A stretch of DNA of 64,000 bases from Amoebidium appalachense (lineage: Eukaryota > Ichthyosporea), in NCBI GenBank assembly GCA_963693365.1, contig CAVNZM010000017.1, positions 4,030,001 to 4,094,000 of the forward strand, given 5' to 3'. Every line of letters begins with the position of its first letter. The first letter of the stretch is position 1. Shown one piece after another: positions 31,610 to 55,286 of the stretch. The notes under the pieces are model-generated. The model did no database searches. It saw only the letters and a list, made by a program, of their open reading frames with translations, and was not told the DNA's origin. Made by a program: the position numbers and the translations under genes.

Positions 31610-32149
31610 CCTTCCCCCCCCCCCCCCCCTCCCCTCCCCTCCCCTCCCCCCTCCCCTCCCTCCTACAACCGAACGTCATTAACCTCTTGAAACAGCTGTA
31701 CTTGTCTTTTATGACAGGAGTCGGAGCGGTGGAGGCTGTTTAAGAAAGAGATAAAAGGATGGAACGGATTGTTGCACACAAGTGAGGAAGCGAAGAAGCA
31801 AAGTAGGAGGGAGGGGGGGGGGGGGGGGGGGGGTGGAAGGGGAGGGGGGGGGGGGGAGGGGGGGATGGTCAGGTGACAACATTTTTAGGTTCAGTGGATT
31901 TCAGATACGTCTCCCCGCCCCCCCCTCCCGCCCCCCGGCCTTCGTGCTCCATCTCTGCCCCCCCCCCCCCCCCCCCCCCCTCCCGCCCCCCGGCCTTCGT
32001 GCTCCATCTCTTTCCTCCCCCCCCCCCCTCCCCCCTCTCTTTCCCGCCACTTCCCCCTTCCTTGCTCGCCTTCCCACAACACTGCACCAAGCGACAACTA
32101 ATCTGCCCGATTCTGGGAAAAGACTCTTTTCCATCACCGCGACACATTC

Positions 32150-32230
<81 letters not shown>

Positions 32231-32726
32231 AAAAAAACAAAAAAAAAACACACACACACACACACCACCACCACCCTCCGTTATGTATCACCTGCCACTT
32301 CAACATCTTTTGTTGGAACATGCCTTTGTTGTATGATAAACCATGTATTAGTTTTCCGTGAATTTTTTAGATGTGGGTTTTTTTTCTGGTTGTCCTTTTT
32401 AGCTTAACTCCTGATTTCCTTCAAAACTCTTCTGTTCCCCCCCCCCCCCCCCCCCCCCCCCCCCGCCCCCGCCCTCCGATCTCCCTCCCCTTCCCCCACC
32501 CCCCTCCCCACTCCTCCCCCCTCCCCATCCCCTTGAGGGGCTAACCAACATTTTGTTTTTGCCTCTCCTATTCACCTATGTTCCACACAACAAGTCTGTT
32601 ATGCTACAGCCACGCGAACAGTTATAAGTACACACACAAACCCACACACTTGCACACACACACACTTGCACACACACACACGCACGCGCACATACTTACA
32701 CACACACACACACACACACACACTTA

Positions 32727-32780
<54 letters not shown>

Positions 32781-32800
32781 TCACACACACACGTGTCACA

Positions 32801-32878
<78 letters not shown>

Positions 32879-33171
32879 CACGCACACTTACACACTCTCA
32901 CACCCAGTCACACTCACACTCACACACACAGTCACACGTACACAACACAGGCACACGTGCATTTCCCGCCACCACACATTTTTTTCTCTTCCTTTGTGTG
33001 GCTCTGCGCTCGTGCTTGTGTGCTCTGGCGGATTGGCAAGGCGGGGGACAAAGAGGAGGGGAAGGAGGAGGTGGAGGGAGGAAAGCAGTGCAAGTGTGTG
33101 TGTGTGTGTGCGCAGCCGGGGGTCCGGGGAAGGGGAGGGTGGAGGGGAGGAGAGGACGTCTCACGTTGCTC

Positions 33172-33207
<36 letters not shown>

Positions 33208-33695
33208 CCAACAGATCAACGACGAAAAGCTCAAGGAGTTTGCAAAGAACATCAGTGCAGGTGGGTGGCTGCTGTTCTGTTCCCTTGTTGTTTTCCTGCT
33301 TTTTAGCAGCTAAGCAAAATTATACTTACGTGACATTAAAAACAAGAAATATATAAAAACGAATAGACGATGTGTAAAACATAGAAATGAACAGACGCTT
33401 GTCCATGTTCATCACAAAGATAATGGAACAATTTCCAAAACATCAAACATCTGAAAATGAATGTATGTCACTTAAAACATGAAAGAAGACATGCAGATGG
33501 TATCCAAGAGGCTTAAAACAAAGCACATCATCACGTTATACGTTGTCAGGTTGTACTTCATGCTATCTAATACGATCCCCCCCCCCCCCCCCCCCCCCCC
33601 CCCCAAACAAAAAAAAAAAAAAAAAAAAAAGTCGTGATATTCATTCTAACTCTGCACTTCTACTGCATAACGCAATCTAACAACATCCTCCCCCC

Positions 33696-33726
<31 letters not shown>

Positions 33727-33949
33727 ACCCCGACCCCACCCCCCAAATCCCTCCCCCCACCCCCCCCCCAAAAAAAAATAAAAAACAAACAAACAAACAA
33801 ACAGATAAAGCATGGCTGCTTCATGTTATACGTTGTGAGGTTGTACTTAATGCTATACAGAACTATTCCCCCCAATAAATAAAAATGAAAATAAGCAAAT
33901 CTTGGTATCCATTCTAACTCTGCACTTCTACTGTATACCACATTCTAAC

Positions 33950-33994
<45 letters not shown>

Positions 33995-34095
33995 CCCCCC
34001 CTCTCCCCCTCTTCTCCCTTCCCCTCCCCCCTGCCTATCCCTTCCTCTCTCCCTCCCCCCCCCCCTCCCTCTCCCTCCCTCTGCACCCTCTCCCT

Positions 34096-34131
<36 letters not shown>

Positions 34132-34183
34132 TTCCCCCATCCCCACCCCCCACACCGCTACCCCCATCCCCTCCCTACCCCGA

Positions 34184-34266
<83 letters not shown>

Positions 34267-34437
34267 CGAAGCAGCGAGTGCCGAGCTTATGACACACCTA
34301 CCCATCAAGTTCAGCAGTATGGACCATGAGATCAACACGTATGCCCTCATGCACATCCTCAACTTTGCCTCTGGCTTCAGGCACGAACTGCATGCGGCTG
34401 CTGGCAGGGTCTGTAATTTTCTTTACTGTCCCTGAAA

Positions 34438-34478
<41 letters not shown>

Positions 34479-35809
34479 ACCTTTCTCACTCCACAAGTAT
34501 TGGGCAATGTGTAGCAAAAAGATCGAGGTGGGGGGTGGGAGGTGGGGCCAGGAAGTGGGGGGGGGGGGTCTCTGGTAACTGAAAAGATGGAATTGGAAAA
34601 CTGTTGAGGATAGTGCAGCAAAAAGTGAATTGCAGGGCCGGGGGAGGGGGGGGGGGGGGGGGGGAGGGGGGAGAGCGGGTGAGGGGAGGGAGGGGGGGAG
34701 CGGGTGAGGGGGGAGGTGGGGTTGTAACTAAAAAAGTTGAAAGGGGAAACTATATGGGGAGAAATGGAAAGGCGGGAGACTAATAGGAGACTTCATTACG
34801 AGCCATCATGTACTATGCTAGTCTATTTACTGTATTCCTTCTGTCTGATCATGCAGGGGGCATTTGAGACTATCGTCTACGGGTTGATGAGTCTGTCCAT
34901 TCAGGGTACCTGTCCCCCCGTCCGCCCTCCTCCCCTTCCTTCTCCCCCCTTGTTTTAACAAAAAATCCATATTCGCTCCCTTACTGCCTTTCCCTTCCCG
35001 TATTCAGTCCCTCTTCCCCCCCTCCCCCCCCCTTCCCCCCCCCCCCTCCCCCCCCCTCCCCCCCCCCCCCCCCCCCACACACACACACATCCTTTTCCCC
35101 CCTCCTCCCCATCATCTACCCCCCCCCCCCCCCCCCCGATGGATGACTTGGACCTCCCCCCCCTGAGGATATGCTTTTATAATGCATACTCTTGATGTGT
35201 GCCTTGCACTCTGCATTATGTTGTCCGTCATGAATTTGTACTTTGTACTCTGTAACACATTCTTACCCCCCCCTCCCCCCCGCACCCCCCCCCCCCCCCC
35301 CCCCCAACCCCCGCCCCTTCTCCCCCCCCCCCCCCCCCCTCCCCCAGGCAACCCTTTGGATGCCAACTCGCTGCTTCAGTTGACTCTCCACGACATTGCT
35401 ACAAACTTTGGCTTCCCTATCTCAAAAGGTATGACCCCCCTCCAACCCCCCCCCCCCCCCCCCCCCCCCCCGAGCTCCCCACCCCCCTATTCCCTAAAAG
35501 AGAGAGGGGGGAGGAAGGGGGGAAGGGTGGGGGGGGGAAGGGAGGGAGAGGGGTGGGGGGGAGGGGAGGGGAAGAGAGAGTGAGAGTGATAGAGAGAGAG
35601 AACAGTAATGCACTCGCAGATACGAGCATATACAAACAGGCCACCACTATCCCCATCAGCTACTCATTGTCTACGCCCAAACACCACTAGGAGATTTGGT
35701 TAGAAAAGACAAACCGGGTGTGTTTGCGTTGATGGGTTTTGTACTTTTGTGTGTGTGCATTTGGGTGGGTGGATGGGTTGACGTGGGGGTTGGTATGTGT
35801 GTGTCTGTG

Positions 35810-35870
<61 letters not shown>

Positions 35871-36361
35871 ATGTGTGCCCACGTGTGTGCACGGACGTGC
35901 AATGTGGTTTATTTGTTGTGGTGGCGGTGTGGCGGTGGTGGTGGTGGGGGGTGGGGGGGGGTGGGGGTGGGGTGGGGGTGGGGTGGGGGGGGGGGGGGGG
36001 GGGGGGGATATTAGGTAGTACATGCATTTTTTCACACAACATAACCCCCAAGGGAAAGGAGTTAATCCAGATAACGATAGTTTTTCTCCTTACATTAAGG
36101 ATTAGATATCCCCCCTCCCCCCCCCCCCCTCCCCCTCCTCCTCCTCCTCTCTGCACAAACATGTCCTTTTCCGTCTAATCACGTTTTTTCCATTTGCACG
36201 TGCAGAGAAGCAGATAGCCACTGGGGTGTACATGGAAGAGCCCACGGAGCTGCGGAAGCTTGCGGAACTGATCCTGCGCACCTTGAACGAAGTGGGCATT
36301 GGCCTGCAGAGGCTGGGCATGCAGCGCATGTCACAGGTGGGTGGGTGTGCGGGTAGGAGAA

Positions 36362-36393
<32 letters not shown>

Positions 36394-36983
36394 GCATGGA
36401 GCACACGGGGAAAGAAAAAATTGGAGGGAACTCTGGTTGGTGCCACTAACTAGAAGGAGGAGGAGATGGGGGGTGGGGGAGAGGGGGGAGAAGAGATCGG
36501 GGGGAAAGGGATGTTTCTTGGTGTGTGTGTGGGGGGGGGGGGGGGGGGGGAGAGGGGGTGGTTGGCTGTAGATAATCAACGTAAGGTTGGACATTAGGGG
36601 TTTCAACAATGTGCCTGGTATGAGGTTAAAAGTCAGTGGGCCTTCTCACAACTACATATCATTTCATTCTGGCTGCTTGACATGTGAGCAGCAACAATCC
36701 CCCTCCTCTCCCCCCTCCCCAACTACCCCTTTCCTTGCCGCCCCACAACCTCTACGCCGCCGACAAGTTTAACCCTCAACCTTTTGGCATGTGTTACTCT
36801 GGCCAACTGAACCCAACCCCATTCCCCCCCCCTCCCCCGTCCCCAGTACGCGAGGACCCCATCTCCCACACTGCCACACACAGACATGTACACACACGTG
36901 CACGCGCACACACGCACTCTCACACATAACAAAAAAAAAACCCCCACCAACACACACACGTCCACGCGCTCGCGCACACACGT

Positions 36984-37035
<52 letters not shown>

Positions 37036-37167
37036 CATTCTCACGACAATAAAACCTGCCCAGTCTGCCTCCGACCCAAATCTGCCCCTTGCTGCCCCTC
37101 TCGTAGAGGCCCTGGTATTGCCACCCCTACCCCCCCCCCCCCCCCCTCCAGCGCAATCCTCCCCCCC

Positions 37168-37207
<40 letters not shown>

Positions 37208-38969
37208 CTGCCGCCGCCACCCCTTTCCAACCGCCTTCCCGCCTGCCTTTCTCCTCCTTCTTCCCGCCTCCCATCTCCCTCCATCCATAATTATCAACAG
37301 GGAAGAAGCAGACAGACCAACAAAATCAAATGAAGATGGGGCTAAAAGGAGATACAGAAAGTGATTGAGAAGTGAGGCATGTGCTAAGTCTAAAGGACAA
37401 ACATGGGACTTGCAGAGGAGGGGGAGGGGGAGGGGGGAGAGGGGAGGGGGGAGATATAAATAACATGGAGCGCATTTATTGTTGTTCTATTGTGCCTGTT
37501 CTTTTGGTCTTTTTGGTTTCCTGTCCCCGTTAACTTCCTCTGATTGTGGCTGCATCCGACACTTCACAGGCTGCAAACTTCCCTGCCTTCAACGACCGGG
37601 TGACCATAGATGGCAAAGGTATTTTGTCGCACCCCTTCTTTGTCACAACCCCCCTTCCCCTCACCTCCCCCCCCCCCCCCCCCCCCCCCCCCCAACCCCC
37701 TCCTCCGTCCGGGGACACCAAAATAACAAGAAAAGTAGAATGGCTGGCGTACAGGTGAAATGGACACGTTCCCCCTCCCCCCCCCCCCCCCCCCTCCCCC
37801 TCCCCCCCCCCCGTCCGGGGACACCAAAATAACAAGAAAAGTAGTATGGCTGGCGTACAGGTGAAATGGACACGTTAACCAAGTGAAACCATAATGCATT
37901 TATATAGCACCAGTCACATTATGCACATGAACGGTTACAGATGTGCACGTGCACATGCGCTCATGTGTGCATATTGGGTAATATAGTGCAGGTGTGTCTT
38001 AATTGTGTGTCTTAAAGAAGGCAGTATATAGCTTTATGCTTTCTATTTAGGGGCATCGGGAAATGCTTTGTTTTTGCTTCGATGTGCTTTCATGTGTTCT
38101 TTAACATACTGACCTTCCCATTGATTTGACGAGCAGATGTGATTTTGTTAAAGAAAGCCCAGCTTCTGTGTGCCGACTTCAAGAAGCGGTTTGCGGAGAG
38201 GGATCCCCTCCACTTTGACTTTAAAGACATCAAGCACGTCACCATCTTTGCAGGTCTGCACATTTGGAGACCTCCCCCCACACCCCCCCTCCCCCCCTCC
38301 CCCCTCCCCCCTACCCTCCTACCCCCCCCCCCCCCCCCCCCCCCCCCCGCCCCCACCACCACCCACACACATACACACCAACCAAGAAATCATCCGCACA
38401 GGGGATGCGCACATACACACATTCAGACACACACACACACGTGCACACGTGCACACACATGCACTTATGCTTTCTCACACACACACTCACCCACAAACAC
38501 AACCAGATGCACCGGCACAACATCAGCCCCATCCACCCAGAATACACACACACACACACACACACATAAAACACACTCAACCTTAAGAAAGGAAGAAATT
38601 TAGAGAGACGTTGGGTGGGAGAGGCGGGAGAGATGGAGAGAAAGAGGGAGAAGGAGAGAATGAGGAAAAGGGGGGAAAAGAAAGTAAGTCAGGGGTGTCA
38701 CTATGTTACTTCCAAGAGACCGTCGATGTCGACATGAAAATAAAACCATGAGAACGGCTGGGTGAGAAGAATTCACAGAATGGCGCATGAATGTAGATAC
38801 CCGCCTTAATAAAAGGATAGATTCGGAGGTTGCTTTAAAACACAAGAAGTTCACATCCACCATATCAGGATGACCAACGAACTCGCTCCCCGCCCCCTCA
38901 TCCCCCCCTCCCCCCCTTCTCCTCCGTTCCCCGCCCTTCCCACGCTCTCCCTCCTCCCTCCCACTCGCT

Positions 38970-39016
<47 letters not shown>

Positions 39017-39041
39017 CCCCGCCCCCTTCCCGGGCCCCCCG

Positions 39042-39093
<52 letters not shown>

Positions 39094-39476
39094 AGACAAC
39101 GTACTACCAGCCATGCTACGGCAGATGCGGGTGATCGAACTCCGACCCGATTTGCTGGCCCGAATCGAGGCCCGTGAGAGTCTGCCGGCAGCCGGCCCGG
39201 AACACACAGCCCTGAGAGCAGCAGCTGTGGTTGCTGGTGATCGAATCATCAAGGAGTATGTGTGCCTGCTGTTTGTTTGCTACCCCCAGCACACATATGC
39301 ATAGACATGTGTGCACGTGCACATGTATTTGCTACCCCCAGCACACACACATATACACATGTGTGTGCACATGCACGTGCACATGCACATACACATGCAC
39401 ATGCACAAGGGTACATCATGCACACTCACATACATACATGCACGTACGCGCACGCACACGCACGGACGCACGAACG

Positions 39477-39521
<45 letters not shown>

Positions 39522-39876
39522 AGGGGCACATGGACGAGCATATGCATGCGTGCACATAAACACACCACACACACAGACGTCCATGCACGTGCCCGCGCTC
39601 TCGCAAACACTTGTACATGGAGACACACACCCACAGACATACACACATGCATACAAACACACTTTTATTGGCTCCGCTTCGTCCCACAGCGACACAAACA
39701 TCTGGTACATGCTCAAATGGCACCAACCAGACACCCCTCCCCCCCCCCCCCCCCCCCCCTCCACTTTCCCTTCCCCACACACTGTCAAAAAAAAGCAGGG
39801 TTGCAAGGGGAGGAGGGGGAAGACGGGGGATGGGGGCTGGGGAGGAGGGAGAAGGGAAAGGAGGGATGGTGTGTGT

Positions 39877-39907
<31 letters not shown>

Positions 39908-40220
39908 GGGGGGGATTTGGTCCGAAACATTGGTGGAATAGCCCAAAACGGATATTCAGGTGGGTCGGGCAAGAACGATTTCCAAATGATCTGAAGAATG
40001 AAAACGTGAGTACGGACTGAGCATTCGGTGATTGATTTGAGCGATTGTTTGGTGGGTTCAAAGATGAGGATGGCTTTGGAGGTAAAGTGAGAACGTATAG
40101 GCAAAGAGAAATATTGAAGGCGGGGCTTTATTTTGAAAAAGAGAAAAGGTGGGGTGTGTGTGTGGGGGGGGGGGGAGGGGGGAGGGGGAGGGGGGGGGGG
40201 GGGGGGAAGTTTGCTCGGAG

Positions 40221-40265
<45 letters not shown>

Positions 40266-40321
40266 GGTGGGTGTGTGTGCGCGCGTGTGTGAGCCCCCCC
40301 CCCCCCCCCCCCCCTCCCCTC

Positions 40322-40352
<31 letters not shown>

Positions 40353-40567
40353 AAAAAAAAAAAAAAAAAAACACACCCTATTTTTTTTAATTTTTTTCTT
40401 TTTTTGCAGACCACCTTAAACCAAACATACTCATTTTGACTGTAAATTTCAGGCTGGGGGGATCCATGAGCACGTCGGACCTCGACGGCTATCTGTGGCA
40501 GCTGGGCAAGAAGGGGGATCTGAGGAAGGTCGAGAGGCACAGCACAAAGGACACGGCATTCTACTAG
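31301..40567 (+). CDS. DUF2419 family protein (queuosine salvage type N-glycosylase/hydrolase)
   Basis: Ten exons: 31301-31381, 33215-33260, 34266-34408, 34857-34905, 35348-35428, 36206-36336, 37570-37618, 38137-38253, 39096-39261, 40453-40567, giving 325 residues. Conserved family blocks are seen: [14 protein letters not shown] then [19 protein letters not shown], the [11 protein letters not shown] block (matching FADYRxPQVLRHLG of the animal proteins), LRAAAV, and the C-terminal [13 protein letters not shown] ... [11 protein letters not shown]. The family (human C9orf64/QNG1) releases queuine from queuosine 5'-phosphate so that the base can be reused in tRNA. The pattern here is closer to the fungal branch, whose activity is less certain. 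Donor 39261 was chosen for phase (GTGCCT); the better-looking site 2 nt upstream does not fit the next exon. The ATG follows GCCACC, a strong context. Confidence 0.78.
31440..33214 (+). other. Intron 1 of the DUF2419 gene
   Basis: A repeat-dominated 1.8-kb intron with many C-runs (31577-31606, 31960-31980, a run of nearly 80 C at about 32150-32228 passing into A, and 32439-32464). A duplicated block CCCCCGGCCTTCGTGCTCCA lies at about 31933 and 31985. CA tracts span about 32640-32890, and a T-run (about 33174-33205) forms the polypyrimidine tract before exon 2. Confidence 0.65.
33530..33960 (+). repeat. Tandem duplication with C(n)A(n) tracts in DUF2419 intron 2
   Basis: Two units share the blocks ATACGTTGT.AGGTTGTACTT, then AATGCTAT (second) or CATGCTAT (first), and ATTCATTCTAACTCTGC or ATCCATTCTAACTCTGC followed by ACTTCTACTG, then a long C-run. 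They start at about 33537 and 33828. Each has a C-run passing into A-rich DNA. Confidence 0.75.
35165..35265 (+). repeat. Dispersed intronic repeat, copy A
   Basis: A core of about 70 bp reads CCTTGCACTCTGCATTATG, then TTGTCCGTCATGAATTTG, then TACTTTGTACTCTGTAACAC, and runs into poly-C. Related copies lie at about 46900-46980 and 63470-63545. It lies in intron 4 of the DUF2419 gene. Confidence 0.75.
37700..37880 (+). repeat. Tandem duplication in DUF2419 intron 7
   Basis: A block of about 65 bp occurs twice (about 37707-37772 and 37812-37876), separated by poly-C: GTCCGGGGACACCAAAATAA, then CAAGAAAAGTAG, then ATGGCTGGCGTACAGGTG, then AAATGGACACGTT. The copies differ at one base (AGTAGAATGG against AGTAGTATGG), so the duplication is recent. 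Confidence 0.88.
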
Positions 40568-40760
40568 GTGGCAGATCATGGAAATGTTTTCATTAAATAT
40601 TTTTATTTGCAGTTTTATTGTTATTTATTTATTTATTTATTTATTTTATTTATTTATTTTTTATTTTATTTTTTTTGGGGGGGGGGGGGGGGCTAGGGCT
40701 GGGGCTGTGTAACTGAGTTCCCCCCGGGGGGGTTGACTGTATTTGACCCCCCCCCCCCCC
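40568..40760. other. 3' flank of the DUF2419 gene
   Basis: The stop at 40565-40567 is followed by AT-rich DNA with an (ATTT)n tract (about 40625-40668), then a T-run passing into a G-run (about 40669-40692) and a C-run. AATAAA at 40790 lies within or beside the next repeat. A polyadenylation role is possible but not shown. Confidence 0.5.
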
Positions 40761-41560
40761 CCCCCCCCCCTCCCCCCAAATAAATCATTCCGCTTGTGCC
40801 CCGGACCACCCGCTCTTCTGGCTACACGCATCCCCGCCGGACTCGCCCCTCTACCTCTTCCCTTCCACATCGTCTCTGCCCATTGTCGAGCGATATGCAG
40901 AATGGCTGGCGACCCCACCGGAGGTACGGCTAGACCATAGTGTGAATATGAATAGTTTCAAGTCTATGGCTGATAGATATCTTTTTACTCTACGTGTTGA
41001 GTCCCTTCCTGTGTTAGGACCGCAAAAACACCAACTACTAGTAGCCTATATGGCGGATACGGTTAGAGAGTCTCGTTCCTACATAGATTCGTTTATTCGT
41101 AATGTGGTGTGGTGTAAAAACGCATAGATGATTATGGCTTGGCGGTGTAATCGGTTTCTGGTGTCTCCTGCTCGTATGTGTAATATGTGTGGGGGGCGGT
41201 TTACTCGCGGATGCATATCAATCAATAAGTGTAACCTATTAGCTAACGTAATAGAACCGGAGGTTATTGGCGGTTTAATTCTCTTTTCTCCCTCTCGTCC
41301 TCAATATATCCGTTTTAAAATGACTATCCTAGATCACCTTATTAATGCTGCACAGTATGATATTGTGATACGGTGTCTTAACTTTCTTTCGGAGCTACCG
41401 ATGCTAGCCTCTGCTTGCCCATAATATGTAATAGGGGCGTCGTATACTACGATGGCGCTAATTGTTGCCTAGCATGTACATATGTCACTAGCTGCATTTG
41501 ATTGGCTGCGCTGGAAAACGCAGCAGGCCGTCGAGTGTGGCTGGGCCCCCGACAGTGGGC
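40760..41560 (+). repeat. Coding repeat, copy 2 (inverted to 9779-10462), with partial open frame
   Basis: The plus strand here aligns with the minus strand of 9779-10462. This copy has a longer open frame, from about 40785 to a TAG at 41125-41127. It reads PDHPLFWLHASPPDS, then IVERYAEWLATPPEVRLDHS, then FKSMADRYLFTLRVES, then QKHQLLVAYMADTVRESRS, ending in WCKNA. The two copies agree in the ERYAEWLATPPEVRLD block. Downstream, both keep TTAATGCTGCA and a CCAAT-like GATTGGCTGCGCTGG near 41500. I do not recognise the protein. A retroposon coding region or an abandoned gene family are both possible. Confidence 0.65.
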
Positions 41561-41661
41561 CACGCAATAAAAAGTGTGTAAGCCCCTTCTATGTGTTCCT
41601 TTTTTCCGCTGGTGATTGTGTTTTCCATGATGCCTTATGTATTTTGCTGGCCGCCAGTTTT

Positions 41662-41713
<52 letters not shown>

Positions 41714-41997
41714 ACGCCTCTCGGTCCGGGAGCCCCTCTAGAAATCCCTTCTCTTCCCCCCTGTCCGTCTCCTCTCTCTCTTGACGCCTGTATGTGCATG
41801 CATGCAAAAGCCGATAGCACGTTCATAATTAGGCTCGCCAACCATCATGTTTTCGTGTGTGCTGTGCTAATAGTTGACGTGGTGAACAACTGCATGCCAT
41901 GTGATATCATATCAATAGAAAAGAAAATTTTCTCGAGTCTCCTAACAACTTTAAGCTTAAGGCCTAGGGTTGTCCCAGGTACAAAGTTTGTGTACCA

Positions 41998-42031
<34 letters not shown>

Positions 42032-42880
42032 CTATGCACTCACGCGCCCCTTCCCTCCCTCCGACCCCCCTTCCCCCCTCCCCCCTCTTCTCCCCCCTCC
42101 CCCTCCCCGGCCCCTTCCCCTTTCTCCCCCTCACCCCCCTCCCCTCCTTCCCCCTCCCCCCTCCAGTGCACACTAAGTCACCTACATATTAGGCTAGCCT
42201 CCTGGCCTACAGATCTCCGGATCCACTTGAAACAACCCCCCCCCCCCCTCTTCCCCCGGTCTCGATCCCCCCCCCCCCCCCCCCCCAACATATCCCACTG
42301 CCCCCCTTCCCCCCCACCCCACCCATCTCCCGTCCGTTTGCTTCCTTTTTCTCTCTCCTACCTCTGAGCTAGTCACTTTGAGTGCTGTCTCCCTACCGCT
42401 TCTAACATACCTTGTATGTTGCCGCAGGCGACAGTCACTAGACAAAGTTTGATCGCGCGTAATCGGATCTGACTTTTCGAGCGGCGATTGGTTCAAAGTG
42501 ACGTAAACCCAGCCTGCTAGTAAAAAAAAGACATGATCCGTCTGCCCAGGTTTTTTTGTACTATGGGATTAAATGATCGCTTTAAAACTTGGAAGCATTC
42601 CGATTGGTCATTACATATAGAGCGATCTGATTGGTCATTACAGCCAGAAGGACCCAGCCGGAAACGTCCCACAGCGTCGTAGGCCCCCCGGCCACTTAGG
42701 TAAGCCAGCGGGTGGGTACATAGCCTTGGAGAGGAGACTACCTCTGAGCATTTGGGTTACGTAATTCTTCCTAGTCACGTGACTCACGTGGCTCAGCGCC
42801 TGAGCCTTTGACCCCGCGATCTTGAGACATGTAGGTGTAGGTACTGTGCACGGGGTGTTTCTAGATGGCCGTGGTACTGT
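41561..42880. other. Intergenic DNA with C-runs and a CACGTG-rich segment
   Basis: It has a C-run into A-run (about 41665-41714), a C-run at about 42001-42030, C/T-rich DNA to 42330, then repeat-free sequence. The latter includes ATCGCGCGTAATCGGATCTG near 42452, a duplicated GATTGGTCATTACA (about 42602 and 42628), and CACGTG motifs (42776 and 42786). No gene is recognised. Confidence 0.55.
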
Positions 42881-42935
42881 GTTAGGTGAAGTGTGTGTCT
42901 GGTGTTATATATAAAGCCTAATGTCCTATGATTGA
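42776..42935 (+). promoter_or_regulatory. Putative promoter of the GPD gene
   Basis: Two E-box/CACGTG motifs (GTCACGTGACTCACGTGG) precede a strong TATA box (TTATATATAAAGCC, about 42905-42918). The next plus-strand gene is GPD, whose assigned first coding exon is about 1.8 kb further on. A 5' leader with an intron is therefore implied. Confidence 0.45.
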
Positions 42936-43650
42936 AGTTAGATAAGTGCTAAACACAATCTGTAAGTCAGTCAAGGGCGTCTTGCCAAACATAGACAGAA
43001 GCCGGGAGTTTGGAATTCAGGTGGTGATTTTTCGTGGCCAAAATATTGTTTTGAGAATTTTACTGGAGAGTCCAACTGGGCAGCATTTTTCCAAGACAGG
43101 CAGGACAACGGGTAGTAATTTAGTAAGCAAGAAAATTTGCAGGTTGTGAGAGACTAAAAGGAGGTTTTTTTTTTCGGCAAAGAAAGAAATTCGGACTGGA
43201 TTAGTCCTTGTAAGTAACGAGCTACTTATAATTGCTTGATTCAAGCAGTTTGTTATCAACACCTCACGAGACAGACAATAACTCTAGCAGTCTTCTTTCA
43301 AAAGCTTAAGACTGGCTGAGTCGACGTTCAAAAAAGAGAACCAAGCAAGCAGCTGACGTTTCTGCAAACCATCCACTACCTTTTAAGGTCTGCCACACGA
43401 CAGATACAATAGCATCCGCCAGCTGGAGCCATTTCCGATCCTTTCTTGTATCGACACCCAGAAAAGTGTAGGATGGGTTACAGGCTTCTTGTGGGATGGG
43501 GTCTCTGCATAAGAGTATGTATATTTTTCCTTTCTGATTCCCCTTACCTTCTTCATCTCATCCTAAAGTTTCCGAGTCGTGTCCCTCTCGTACCCTTCCC
43601 CCGAGAGCTTAGTGCTAAGTGTGTTGTGCTGTTTACGGCCCCCCCCCCCC

Positions 43651-43690
<40 letters not shown>

Positions 43691-44347
43691 TCTCTCTCTC
43701 TCTCTCTGTGTGTGTGTCTGTGTGTGTCTGGTTGTGTGGTGCACAGGTGGGTGCAAGCGAAAGGTGACTTTCGTGCAACTCCCATTTTCTCAGGGGGGAG
43801 AAGGGGGGGGAGGGGGGAGGAGAGAAGAGGGGTTGGAGGGGGAGGGGGGTGATACATGCCCTTTGCCTGTTCCTCTAACTTTAAAAGGCGGGATTTCTGT
43901 TCAACCCATGCTTCACACCACGCCATTTTCAACGCATCAACCCATGACCATCTTCTAGATTTTATGAACTCCGCATGCCCCCCCCCCCCCCCCCCCCCCC
44001 CTTCCCCCCCCTCCCCCCTCCCCCCGCCCCGCCTCCCCCATCCCCCCCCACCCAACCCTACCTTCTTCCCTCACTGCCATGCACATACACACATTCACAC
44101 GTGTCACAAAAGAATTTTACACTCAATCTGATGGAATGCATATACATATGTAATATATAAGTATGCATGACTTAACTCGACAGTTATCTCATGTCGGTCT
44201 TACTTGTGGGGCGTTGCTTCTCTTCACACACACAACGAACCGCCCTTTGTCCCCCCCCCCCCCCCCCCCCCTCCCCCAGCTTGCACATTCCTCCTTACGA
44301 TAGGAAAATAACCTGGACCATTGTCCCCCCCCCCCCCTCTCCCTCCC

Positions 44348-44378
<31 letters not shown>

Positions 44379-44705
44379 ACGCACACACACACACACACGT
44401 TCCCTCCTCTTCTCTCGTCTCATGAACGGGGACCTGATGGAATGTTGCATGCGTGAAATCCCCCCCGTTCCCCCACCCTCCCCCCACCCTTCCCCCTCCC
44501 CCCCCATGGGCTCTGCTTATGATGCATAACCTTTTTGTGTGGTTATTCTAACCCCCCCCCCTCCCCCCCCCCCTTAAAAAACCCCCCCCATCCCCCCCCC
44601 CTCCTCCCCCCCATCCCCCCCGAGAAAAAAAAAAAAAAAAAAGAAAAAAGAAAAAACACCAACACATACACAAAAAAAAAAATAGTATAAGTTAAGAAAG
44701 AACCA
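42936..44705 (+). other. Presumed 5' leader region of the GPD gene
   Basis: Repeat-free sequence runs to about 43630. C-runs follow at about 43640-43689, a GA/G-rich block at 43795-43850, C-runs at about 43978-44000, 44250-44272 and 44350-44379, and an A-run at about 44626-44650. No coding exon with a matching splice phase was found, so any first exon here is likely non-coding. Confidence 0.45.

Positions 44706-55286
<10,581 letters not shown>

Noticed and set aside
39692-39709. Possible micro-exon CGACACAAACATCTG with good splice signals in the DUF2419 gene
   Set aside because: Its phase does not help to join exon 9 with exon 10, and direct joining gives a continuous frame with the expected C-terminus.
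42946-43149. Plus-strand frame of 67 codons beginning MLNTICKSVKG
   Set aside because: It lies just after a TATA box and may be leader sequence. No family similarity and no splice site joining it in frame to the next gene.
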